Below are positions 12,081 to 23,720 of a stretch of DNA of 64,000 bases, in pieces. Made by a program: the position numbers and the translations under genes. The DNA comes from Phalacrocorax aristotelis. Taxonomy: Eukaryota; Chordata; Aves; Suliformes; Phalacrocoracidae. The stretch covers positions 107,799,277-107,863,276 of the forward strand of contig NC_134278.1 of NCBI RefSeq assembly GCF_949628215.1. The letters run 5' to 3'. A model generated the notes under the pieces. It made no database searches, was not told the origin of the DNA, and saw nothing but the letters and a program-made list of their open reading frames with translations. The first letter of the stretch is position 1. Each line of letters starts with the position of its first letter.

Positions 12081-13000
12081 CTTTTCTCCTGCAACCATCT
12101 TGCAATGCTACTTGGAGTCAGAGGTTTTCTGTTTGCTTGCTCTGTGGCTATGACACTGTGCAGTCTATCCAGCAATGCCTTGTAGAGTGCTCCTCAGCAA
12201 GGAGCCATTTGTGACTTCAAGCCACCCCAGCCCTTTTGGAAATGGTTGCTCTCCTCACTAGTTTTGCAGTTGGACTCTCTTCTGGAGTAGTTAGCAAGGC
12301 AACCAGCCGGGATTGCCTGTCTGCTAGGAACTGTTTGGAGACCACTAGCTCATTTAACCAAAACTATCCATGAAGGCTGCAATAGTACTATTTTTTTTCA
12401 GACAGCTTTTAGGGATAATGACTTGATCCAGGGGATATCCTGGCTTGATTAGTCACTATGCCAAGGATTAATATAATTATTGATACAAGTAACAAGATTG
12501 AAGGTATCAGATACACAGCTACAATTTTTTAATATTTTTTCTCTCCATTTCATTTTTTAGATCATCAGTAAAAAATTGGAAGATTTTAAATTGGACTGAA
12601 TAATTCTGCTAGGCACAATCCCCTCCCTGCTGCCTTTTTTCTTGTTCTATTTCTGGCTTGCATGGTGGAGAGGATGATTTCTCCCTTGTGAAAAATAGTA
12701 AATGAATTATAAAAGCATGCATTGTAATTTTTTAGGAATGGAATATGCTTCACACACCTACTGAGTGATGTGCATGAAAACCTATGAACTGTACCTAGGC
12801 CAGAAGAAGGCTTTTTTGTAAGATTTTTTTTTTTTAATGACTTGTGCCTAGAATACTAAAATTGAAACCTTGCTCTGGGTGGTCTTTATTTTTGGCTGAA
12901 GCCTTCTAATAGTTCCATAAATATTAATTTATGAAGAACGCAGAACACAAGTGAATGTAGAACTGACCACTTTCTTGGTGTTCTCATATTACTTAAACTG

Positions 13001-13017
13001 TATTATTATTATTATTT
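13001..13017. repeat. Short (ATT)n microsatellite
   Basis: About five and a half ATT units in perfect tandem. Too short to be highly unstable. Confidence 0.85.
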
Positions 13018-15748
13018 GCTTATAGAACAGTGGGAATACTGTTAAAAAAATTAAATGGGACTTCTATCATTGAAAAAGTTTGTGGTTTGCTTACTTGGAT
13101 CAAAAAAATCAACTGAGCACATGCAAATAATTCAGAAATAAAGTGCAACAGTACTAGTTTTGACACCAGCCCCATTTGTTTCCTCTGAAATGTTTTGCCA
13201 GTCCAGCAGCCAGATATTTCAAGAACAGCCTCACAAGGGAAGATTAAATGTGTGTGTTTTCATAAAACAATGACATCTTGTTTTCAAAGTCCTGCAAGCT
13301 CAAAATGGATATTAGAGCAGTCACATATAAACTGCAGTTCCCAAGGACAACTGTTTAGCTTAAGTGCCATTTAATGTTCTCCTAAATGGTTCCGCTGTTT
13401 AGTGTGCAATATATCTTCTAGATTAGACCTTTAATCCTTTACATTGTGCTTGCTGTGTCAAAGAGGGCTTCATGCCAACTTCTTCCTATTGGTGGGTCTC
13501 TTTCTCTCTCTTTTAACAGGCACAGGAAGAACATCAAAGTCTTATGCTTTGCCTCTTTGAATCCAAACAAGAAATCCAGTTAAAAGTTTTTAGACTTTAA
13601 ACAGTTTAATGTCTTTCCCCTTTTCTTTCTGCTTTACCTTTAGTGCTTTTATGAACACAAAGAGGTAGAAGAAAGACCAAAAAAAGTGTATAAAGTACCT
13701 CCTTTTTAATAAATGTAAAAAATTTATATACGTTAGCTGGGTATGTATAATGCTAATGGGGACTTCAGAGGGATACAGCTTTCACACCTCAACGCCTTAA
13801 GGCGAAGAGAATTCTATGCCATTACAAATGTGATACACAAAGCAGAGAGATTATCCGGTATGCTACGTTTAGGCAGAGCCTGGTATGAAACTAAGCCCAT
13901 CTTGGATGCTTAAGGCACATCACTTTTTGCTGAGCCAGCAGCTGAGTGGACTAACCAGAAGACCCTCATTATTGATGGACCTTAAGCATAAGTACTGCTG
14001 TGCAGCATAAGTCAATACTGGGTTTCCGGAAGCTAGCTCTGAACTTCTTAGTCTTGGCTATGCTTGAATTTGCTCCTGAGAGGAAAATAAATTTGCCCTG
14101 TATGGCCTAAAAAGCAAAAACATCTGCTGGTATTATGAGCAGCCCTATTGTCCGAGTTCAGCAGCAGGGAGGTCTGCACTTGTTCAGTTCTGCTTTCCTG
14201 CTAAGCATCGAGAAAGCCTATGGGGATCATAAGGCTCCTGAGGGCAGTGGGGAAATGAATTCACCAATCCAACAGATAGCCAAAAAAGGCCACTCCAATG
14301 TCCTGGCTAGTAGCAAAATATGCTGCATACCATGCAGGGGACCCACGTTTGGGAACAAGTTTGGAACACTTGCTCCAAAGCCAATGATGGACAGCAGTCA
14401 TGGGTCGAGGGAGGGACTTGGCTTCTGGGAAGGTTAACTGTGGTAGCTGGCAGCTGGGGGATGTGGAAAGCTAAGACTCAGTGGGTGGTAAGGAGGAAAA
14501 AATGATGGTGCAGACAGAACGTTTGGTTAGAAGAAATCCCACCTCACTTGGCCTGATTCAGTAACCTGAACATCTGCCTAAAGGAAAGAGAGTGCTCCCC
14601 TGGTTATTGCCACTCACTATAGTTGCTTCATTAGTTGCAAAATAGCTGTGGTCTGATACCTGAGGCCAGCATAGCTTTTTAGTCACTTCTGTTATCCTGA
14701 ACTGTTACCTACAAATAGGTAAGTTTGCTTTTTAGTTAAGGGCATTGAGAAAAGAAAAGAGATACTTTTCATGTACTTTTAACTTGCATTTCTGTTATTT
14801 ATTTGAGAGCTTATGAGTAAGAAATACATGTCATATTTGGGTCCAGATGTACACACACCCAAAAGCAGCAGTCTGTCCCAAAATTTCCATTATCAGATGT
14901 TATTCACATTTGGACTTGAATATCAACAAAACATGTAGCCAAATGTCAACTGTCTGAGAAGAAATGGAGTCCAAGTAACACTGACTAGGAAACAAAACAG
15001 ACAAACCCTTCCTGTAAGCATGGGACCTCCAGGTGTCCATCCCAGCTGATGTTTCTGCCAGCACTGAGGAGGAATCCATTCAGTCTTCAAGTTTCCTTGT
15101 AGCCCCTTAATTTTTGTCTTTATAGGTACAGGGGCGGGGGAGGGAAATAACATGGGCTGAGTTCTCCTGGTCCCATTCACTTGATCCTACTACTTTAGTT
15201 TTAGCGAGTACTGAAAGCTTTCCAAACATGGCTGGCAGGCCTATAAGAAAAGGCCTTCCAAATTTAAGCCTTACCATTCAGAACTGAGCCTCAAGACTGA
15301 AACCAAGCCCACTCTCACAGTCATTTTCAGCCCTGAATGAAAACATTTCCACTAATATAATTATATTCTTGATAGAATCAGCTGGTTTTTTATTAGATAC
15401 AGCATTTTTGTAAAGATGCCCACGGAGGACAGCTTAAATTGCTGATGTGGTAGATCTCCTGTCAAAGCGAGAACAAGTAATGGTTGAATTTGTTAACAGG
15501 ATATGTTCTTTTGTCCATAGAAAGTTGTGCAACTTCTTGCAGCCGCAAAGTAATTGCAGATCAAGGATTAGCTAAGTTAACTCTGGTGACGTACTCAATG
15601 AAATACCAATAGATAGGGTCATTGATCTCTAGCTGGAAGTATACACAACTCCTCTAGTGATAAGGGACTGTAACAAAAATAGACCTGTCAGGAACCATGA
15701 GGCAGGGGAAAGCATGCCCATCTCACTCCAGACAGAAGTTTTACTTAC

Positions 15749-15822
15749 CTGCCTTTAAAGAGCTCCATGAAGAGACTCCACATTTGCTTTAGGCAATCTT
15801 TTCCTGCACTTGACTTCCCTCA
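15749..15822 (-). other. Candidate non-coding exon, 74 nt, - strand
   Basis: Read on the - strand, an acceptor ending in gcattttcag precedes 74 nt that end with GGCAG followed by gtaagtaa, a strong donor. All three frames contain a stop, so if spliced it would be a non-coding or untranslated exon. It may equally be a chance pseudo-exon. Confidence 0.15.
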
Positions 15823-16757
15823 CTGAAAATGCCACCCAAAACCATTAATCTTTCTTGCCACAGTCTTTCATGCTCCTACTTGAACACATATATTTTTTTT
15901 TTGTCCTATCTGCGTTGCATGTGGGGATTGGCTTACTCCCTTCCTCTTTGCAACAACCTTTCATATCCTTGAATACTGTTTATCACATCTCCACTCAGTC
16001 TTTCTTCCGTGTGCTAACAGACAGAGGAAATCTTCAGTTAACAGGAAGATGGTGTAGCTGCCTTCCTATCAGCCCACCCTCGTCTTCACTGAGATAAGCA
16101 GGATTTGGAGCTCTGGTGAATTTTGACGAGTGCAACAGCCCCTTGAGGGACTTTCTGAGATAAAGCAGCACTGAAGCTGTCCTAATTTATCTTGAGGATA
16201 TAACTGGATAGCGGTCATAATCAGAGTGGGGGCCATATAAAGATAGCTGGGCTGTGCCTCCTGTGCCTCTGATTTGTTCTGCACATAGCTCAGGCAATCC
16301 GCAGTATTTACCCACAGTACGTGGTGATTTGACATGTTCTGCCCAAAGAACTATTCGTGATATCCAAGGAGTTTAGCTGTAGGACACCAACCAGGCTGAT
16401 ACTTTTCACATTTTTCTTGCAGGTTATTTAGCTATTCCACTAAATTTTCCACTGTATCTATAAGACTATCCACATATTTTTTAAAAAAGAAAATAGCAAT
16501 ATAGGAATTACCTTTCATATACTGCTAAAATCAAACAGTGTCTAAAGACTTCTAACTTTACAGGCTTTAAATTTAGTACTAACAAATTTATGGATGACGT
16601 AAAATTGGTACTTGTGCTAGGAAAGCTGCTTATTAAAGAGAGCATACTGGTATCAGTTTTTAAACATTTTTCTGAAAATATTATTTAAAGGTTTGGTTTA
16701 GACTCATTAATATATCTTGGCTTCTTTGTGCAGCTTTAGTGATGGAAAACAGCTACA

Positions 16758-16782
16758 AACCAATTTAATTGGTTGGTTAACC
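16758..16782. repeat. Inverted CCAAT repeat plus GGTTAACC palindrome
   Basis: AACCAAT at 16758-16764 and ATTGGTT at 16768-16774 form a perfect 7-bp inverted repeat around a 3-base spacer. GGTTAACC, a perfect 8-bp palindrome, follows at 16775-16782. Both contain sequences that NF-Y-type or HNF1-type factors could bind, but there is no nearby promoter to give this meaning. Confidence 0.6.
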
Positions 16783-19700
16783 TCAGTTTATGACTTCTTT
16801 GTGCTTCTGCAGTGGTGGAAAATAGCCAGGCTGTAATTTGGTTCTCAGTCTCTTATTAATCAAAGGTACCCAATTGCCTCCCAGTAAGGCATTTTGTGTG
16901 CTCTATAATACACTTTAATCATCATCTTTGGTACTTATATTCTGATATCTAATAATTTTAATTTATAGTAAGCTTCAGCCTTTAAAATTTTACAAAGTGA
17001 TGGAGACTATCAATTTATATACCAGTGGGTGTACTGGAGAAAGACTTGAAAAGAGTATATAACCTGTATCTGAGAAAGCCTTTTAGATGGCACTATTCAT
17101 TGAAATAGCATGTTTTAAAGTAATTTCAGAAGATGAGTGTAGGAAACCACCCACTAAGCACTTGCTCTTTGTAGGCGTATGAAGGTATAACTGTACTGCT
17201 CCTTAGAAAGAATAAAAAAAAGATTTCAAAGATAACATCTTCCTTACTGAGTAGGCTTTGCATCAGCTATGAAAAATAAAAAGGACAGATGCACCAGATG
17301 TAAGGATGGATCCGTGTTAGTGGTAGCCCATAACAGAAAAATGCATTCATCTAAAATACACCATTGTGTGCATGCTGAAGCCTGGAGAACTGTCGATGTC
17401 TATGCTTTCTTCCCACGCACAGCTGCAAAGATAACACTGTCTACTGTTCAAGGGCTCCATGGGGAATTCCTCATAACAGTTCTGTTCTTTCAATTCTTAT
17501 TAAGGTTTACATCCCCATTTCAGTGGATGATCAACTTGCTAGTTGGGTCAACTGCTGGCATAAATCCCATCAGCAATTATAATTTTAACTTGACACTATC
17601 ATTCCTGTAGTGAGAGAGCGTGTTGGGGCTTTACAGTGAGTCTGGATGGATAATTTTCCTTTTTTTCTGCCCCTATACTTCACAAAAGAGTTCTTCCATT
17701 CTTACCTTCAGCTGCTAAAATTCCTGTGATGACAATATACTTTTATGATGCACTAAATTAATAAGGACAATGCTATGATACCCTCAAACTGAAAATGCCT
17801 ACAGGAAGAAATACAGATGCATAGGCCCTTATCCAAAGCTTACTGAAATCACTGGGAGGTTTTTCCATAAATTTTCACAGACTTTGGATCTGGTCTTGAA
17901 TTATTTATTAATGACTAAACCAGGCGATGCACTTTCTCCAGTTTAGACAAACCTTCTGAATCTGCCAATTAGAAAATTAACAGGGGTCGTACCTTCTGGT
18001 TTCTTTCAGGAACCACTGCTCTTACAAATAAAGGCTTGCACTTCTAGTCTGTCGCGTTTATAAAGTTATCACAGCTTAAGCTGAGTGTCACATTAAAACC
18101 AGTTTTCGGGTCACCAGAGCGGTAGTGATAGATGTCTTTGGAGATCAATTCTGTCAAGTTGTGCTCCTCTAGATTCTAATTCTGTGCCTGGAGACTTGCA
18201 GCAAGTGGTTGGAAAACTCTTGCTAGACTTCTTCAGCTACAGAAGGGTTTGTAATGATTTCTTATGAGAGGCCATATTTTGGACTATGCATCTCAAGTGA
18301 GCGTAAACAAAGTTTTGCAGGGAAGTCGTCTGAGGTTTGAATGGAGCCTCCCGGGGAGGTGGGTGCATTGAGATAAGAGCAAAGAATAAAGCTTGTTTGA
18401 GAGTGTTATTGGCTAGAACTTCCTTCCTGTAAAAGTAGCATTTTAACACATTTAGGCTTTGCAATCTATTGCTGAGTAAAAAAAAGTGTTGTCTCCCCAA
18501 GCTTCTGATGGGGCTACCTATATGTTTTTAATCTAAGCGGTGCAGATTTCAGCCTTGCATTGGCCTCCTTCTATGCAGAAACAGAAGTGAAGTCCTCACA
18601 GAGACTGTGAACCAGATTTTCCTGTCAGTAGAATTAATTTAACTGGAGCTGATACTGCAGAAAGAGCATGTTCAAGTTGGAAAAAGAGGGTGGAAGCGAG
18701 GAGAGAACTAGATTCAACCTCTTCCAAGAAAACAGGCAGAATGTTTGATATCTGAAAGTGTGCTACAGAAGAAGTGCTTGTTGTTGGGTACCGGTATAAA
18801 TCTTTACGCTTTGAAACACGAGAGCCTATTTAAAGTGAGCTTTAAAAATTGTTTTGATTATCTTAGTGCATTGAATAGCTTTATCATATTCTGCTGTTAT
18901 TCTAACAAAGATAAACTAGCCCATTATTCCACGTATAAAGTGCTTTGAAGAGTTTTGCAGTGTAGTATCTCTTGAATTACTAGGTTTTGCCCTGAAAGGC
19001 TGTGGTTGGAGAAATCTCTCAGTCTATGAAAGCTATGCATGCTTCAGGAATAAATATATCAGCAGGAGTAAAGTAACGGCTTAAATAGAAAGAAGGGGGA
19101 AGCAAAGAGGATTCCTTTTCATTAGATATTCAAATATGATTGGATTAAAATGACTTCTAATTTTTTCCAAATTAATTACCTCTGCATGGCCTGAAATCCT
19201 TTGAGTTATGCATGCTGAGGCAAAGCATTTGCTAGCAGACCATTTAGCAAAATCACAGTTAATCCAGAAACCATCTGCGGTAACCTCACCACAGTTTTTG
19301 TACCCTTGTTCCCCATCAGCACAACCACTCAGCTGAGAATGGGAGCTCCATTTTTTCATACTCTCCCAGGAGTCCCCAGAGGGTTTTTGAGTGATGCTTC
19401 ATCTGTATGAAAAGCAAAACAAACCAGGAAGGTCAAAGAGACATTACAGGAGGATATCCTTTATGCATTCTCAGCCATAATCTGTTCAGTGTCCAGAATA
19501 TTTGTCTGACTCTGATTGACAAGATTTAGAAAGCTAAGATGCAATGCACAAAGCCACCCTATTTAATGAATAATCACACAGCTACAAGATGTTCTATATG
19601 CTTAAAGAACTGATATTGGGCAGAATGGAATTATTTGAGGCATATGATGACCAGTGATTTTTTATTGATATCCAAATCTGGGATTTTTCTGGACAAGAGC

Positions 19701-22329
19701 TGAAATCTCAGTCCCAAATATCCTCAAATTTGGGGGGAATTCTGAATTCAACTCTGGATGTGGATACAGTAGTTTATCTCACTTCTTACTGTGAACAACT
19801 GATTGGAAAAATCAAATTCACTAATCTAAAAGTACAAAAATTTTTACAGGGAGCTGAACTAGACTCCTTAACTAACTCTTCCATTTGGGCAACATTTCCG
19901 ATGCTGGGTGGGGCTGTTTTTCAAAGATGCAACTTCGTATTTCAGAATATTCTTCCCTGATCAAGTCCTTCTTATAGGATTTCTAAGTACTATTGCTTGT
20001 TCTCAGTTAATATCAGCCTTTTTCTGAAATTTCTGTGCTGTCTAAGTTGGGTCATGGTGGGTCAAGAAAAGAACGCAAACAAAATGCACTTTGCCTTGAT
20101 CCCTCATCATCTTTTCTAAAGGGAGGTAATGAGGTTATTCTGAGGGCTATTCATCATTGCTCTGGTCATCCAACCATTTCACCTAGTTTATGATTTGCTG
20201 CCAGTGAAGCTGTATCAGCACAACCTGAGGTGTTGCTTTCAGGTTGACAGTGACAGACCATTCCCTGTGGGAACAGCAATATGTACTGCAAGGCAAGCAC
20301 TGACTTAGCAAACCTGATGAAACTAAAATGTTACCAGTCTGGCAAGATTTTAAATTAGATGGCAGTAAATGGAAATAAAACTCCCATTCAAGGTCTTAGT
20401 AAGAATTCATGGGGCATTAATAATTTGTTGGCAGATAGCAAAGGATTTCTTAATACTGTGACATGATCTTGTTGATTTGAGAGGAAACATCCTGAAAATC
20501 AGATAAGACTTTTCTAATGACTGTCCAAATGTGTTTGAGGGAAGTGACAATAGAGCTGGAATCAGTTTTTCTTATTTCTCTTCTGGCCATGCACACAGCA
20601 TCCATTCCATTGCAGATGTCTGTCAATAGGGCTAAACAGAACTCCCCACTCGTGAAACATTATGGGAGGCAATCTAAAGAAAATAGCTTGCACAGTTGCC
20701 CACTGGTGGTTCTCAGATTGTTTTTCTGTATTACAGTTATAAAACTATAGATTTTATTGAGGATTTTTTAAAAAACAAATTCTGGACCTTGAGTTCTGAT
20801 ATTCTTCATAACTTTTATGCACCCTTGATAATGAGTATATAAGTGCAAGCCACACAAATTCCTGTTTCTGACAGTTTTGGAGCCCTACCTCAGTGCAAAA
20901 TACAGCTGAGAAAACAGTTTAAGAAAACCTGGCACTCAACCGACCATAACAAGTTCAAGTGTCCTTAACCAAGCCTAAATTGTTGGGCTAGGATGGGTCC
21001 CTGGGCCTAAATCTATAAGCCTGCTAACCAGCTCACGTGTCCAGACCTCCATCCATAAAGCTTAGCCAGTTTAACCACTCTGTAACTGAAACATAGAGCA
21101 TATAGATTGCAAATGCAATTTCAGTCAAACTTTGGAAAGTTCATCTTGATACCTGTTCTGTAAGTGAAATATTTCAACTATGCATTGAAACACTGTAGAC
21201 TGCATGGTCAAAAGTCAAGAAGTTGTTGTCTTCTGTACTCAAAACTGGCCTTGCTATAAATGGTGGAGAGAAGGAAGAAGGGATTTTATTACCCACAGTA
21301 CTATTGTGTGGCATGGGAACAGGAGCCAGATTTAATGGACAGAGTATAAAACTCTGCAGTTCTTCTTCCCCCCATAAATCTGTACTTGCATGTCCTGCGA
21401 GTGCACACATACATGTGCATGTGCTGACAAGCACAACTAACTGGAGCATTCGAAAAAGTTTATGGAGAAAGGGAATACTTTATCTCTGCTGTAATTTACA
21501 TTTTTATGGGAAGAATGCCCTTTTATATGCTATACATAGCTTAATGAGTTGATGATGGACTCACCAATGGGTGTTTTCCCACATTCATGGGTCCTAACTC
21601 TATTTACCATGCACAGAGGAAAACATGATACACTTAATAAAAGAATCACAGGGCTTTTGTTTCCACAGAGGGCTTCTGACTTTACTGGTCAAACTGCTTC
21701 CAGAGATGTCAGCAGTTGCAGAGCCCTTTCATATGCTGAAAATATGAACCCACACCATTCCAGGCAGCATTTGTGTTAGCAATGGAATTTTTAAATAGAA
21801 ATAATTAGTTTTTCTGGCCATGGTTGTTACATCTGGCATAAATTTGCCCCAGTGAACCCTATTTTTAAAAAACAAAGCATCTGAATTGAGGTTCCAGATT
21901 ATACTAGTTACTGATCTTTGCAAGCCTAATCCATTCTTATGAACAACGCCTCTGTGGTGTTTTCTTCCCCAAAGGATATAGTACGGGTGCAACCCAAGCT
22001 TTATTGTGCTTAATCTGAACCAGAAGTCTGAGCTGATTATTTTAAAAGGCATGCTGTTTCTTAAAAGTGATTTTCTTCCTGTCTTCATGCTGTGCTGATA
22101 AGAAGTTATAAGTGGATCTCTTTAATGTTTTAGGCTGGAGTGATACAGAAGAAGGCAGTGTGTGTCTGGGGGCTTCACAGCCCAAGGTTAAGCCAGTCAA
22201 TGTAGCAACAGTAAAGGCTGCAAAGAATACTCTTTTACTTTGAAGTATACATACCACAGCTTTTAATTTCTGGAAACAACACACATGGGGTGAAATTATG
22301 CTTGCTTTATAAAGGTGCTAAACAAGAGC

Positions 22330-22600
22330 AGAGGGAAAGGCCTCACACTCTTTCAGCACAAAATCTTGGGGTCCGTAGTTCTGATGGCAACGACAGCAAG
22401 CCCAAAGCAGAGGGAGGGCAGGGGTCAAGAGATGTCCCCTGCAGCCTTTCAAAGGACACCTCTGCCCAGCACGCCAGCGTAGCCTCAATCAAATGCTCTT
22501 CCCCACCTCTATCTTCTGGCCAGTGCCCCCAGCAATGCTGGAGAGCACCCAGGCCTGAGCAGGTCTAAACTCTCAGGGGCCCACGACAGCACTGTGCTCC
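22330..22600. other. GC-enriched patch
   Basis: A stretch of clearly higher GC than the flanks, with purine- and pyrimidine-rich sub-blocks and a handful of CpGs. A 92-codon frame runs through it on the + strand (22290-22568) but has no recognisable domain. It is too CpG-poor for a typical CpG island. Confidence 0.45.
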
Positions 22601-22879
22601 TTTATCTCCCTCCACTTATGGGGGTAGTCCATTTGCCCCTGTTATAGTAGCCTTGCTACAGCTGCAGCCATAACTTGTTGCCCTGCACACTGATAATTTC
22701 AAATATTGGGTTTACCTCTGAGTTGCGGTCTGTAATAAATAATGGGGAAGCTAATACATAGACAGATCTTCAGTCAGTGCTAGATGTGAGACAGCAATGT
22801 CCAGCAGCGAGGGAGTTGGCTTTAAGGTACATTCCTGGCTCATTCTGAACTCCCATCGGCACAACTGCATTTGTGTTGC

Positions 22880-23720
22880 TGCAGTGAATGGTCTTGCCTA
22901 TTGATGTCCCTGTAATCAGTTCTCTCTGCTAGACAAATACAGGTACTATAAACTAATTAGGCGTTTTTACTGTTTGAATGTATTTGTCAGTAAAGATGTT
23001 CCCTCTGTCCAACGTACAATATTTGCAAGTCATAAAAATCCCCTTTTGGTGATAAAAATGTCATTTCACATAATACCTTTATTTTTTAACTAGCAAAAGC
23101 AGACAGAGCAATCTTCACAAACACTGGATTGCCAGGGTCCCTCTATTATCAGCAACTAATTTTACCCAGTGTCATAAACAGGATAAGTAGGCAAGTACTA
23201 AAGTAATTTCATTAGCTGTTTTAGAAACCATTATTGATTCTCAAATTAGTAATCAGGTCTGTTTCTATTTCTAATCCAATAACATGCATAAGTGATTAGT
23301 TTGTAGATATCAGGTAATTTGTTAAATTCTTGGCATCCCACGGCTTCATGCTCGGATATCCAAAGTGACTCTAATGTATCTTGATTATGCCTTTATTATA
23401 TCATGATGCCAGAATCTTATCAGTTAAGGAGCTGGACTGAAACCACATATGCACTGCATGTGTGTGTCCCTCCCCACAGACCTGCGATCTTTATTATATC
23501 TTCAGCACTGTTAAATGCACATTTATATATTCAGGGAGATTAGACATGAGAATGTGAAGTATCAGCCAGTAGAGTCTCAAATTCATAATTAAATTACTTT
23601 GTTAATTATTTTTCATGCAAAATCAGCTCCCTGACAAATTTATTTCATCCTTCTTTTGCACTCTATTTTATTGCTAGGAGCTCCAAATTGCAAGGAAACT
23701 GGTAACAGATCTTTGCTTCT
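22880..23720. promoter_or_regulatory. Large candidate conserved non-coding block
   Basis: This is the most enhancer-like part of the window. It carries a homeodomain palindrome CTAATTAG at 22953-22960, TAATTAAATTA at 23586-23596 and GTTAATTA at 23601-23608, with further ATTAGTAATCAG-type words near 23246. A 12-base word CTTTATTATATC occurs exactly twice, at 23391-23402 and 23489-23500. No open frame of 60 or more codons with a start was noted in this block, and there is almost no simple repeat. This texture (AT-rich, motif-dense, repeat-free) resembles known vertebrate conserved non-coding elements near developmental genes. Conservation itself cannot be tested here. Confidence 0.4.

Larger units (their letters stand above)
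12081..22879. other. Long gene-free stretch with minor simple repeats
   Basis: Nearly 10.8 kb show no recognised gene. Minor features are T12 at 12824-12835, an (ATT)n tract at 13001-13017, T10 at 15893-15902, an inverted CCAAT pair at 16758-16774, and one - strand splice-bounded segment at 15749-15822. Open frames of 100-119 codons (14135-14437, 17269-17610, 21223-21552, 21729-22088 on -) have no recognisable content. Sequence from about 22330 to 22600 is richer in GC than its surroundings. Confidence 0.55.

Noticed and set aside
17269..17610. 113-codon open frame with a basic, Cys-containing start
   Set aside because: The two Cys in the first residues looked like a zinc knuckle, but no further spaced Cys/His pattern follows and no splice or promoter context supports it.
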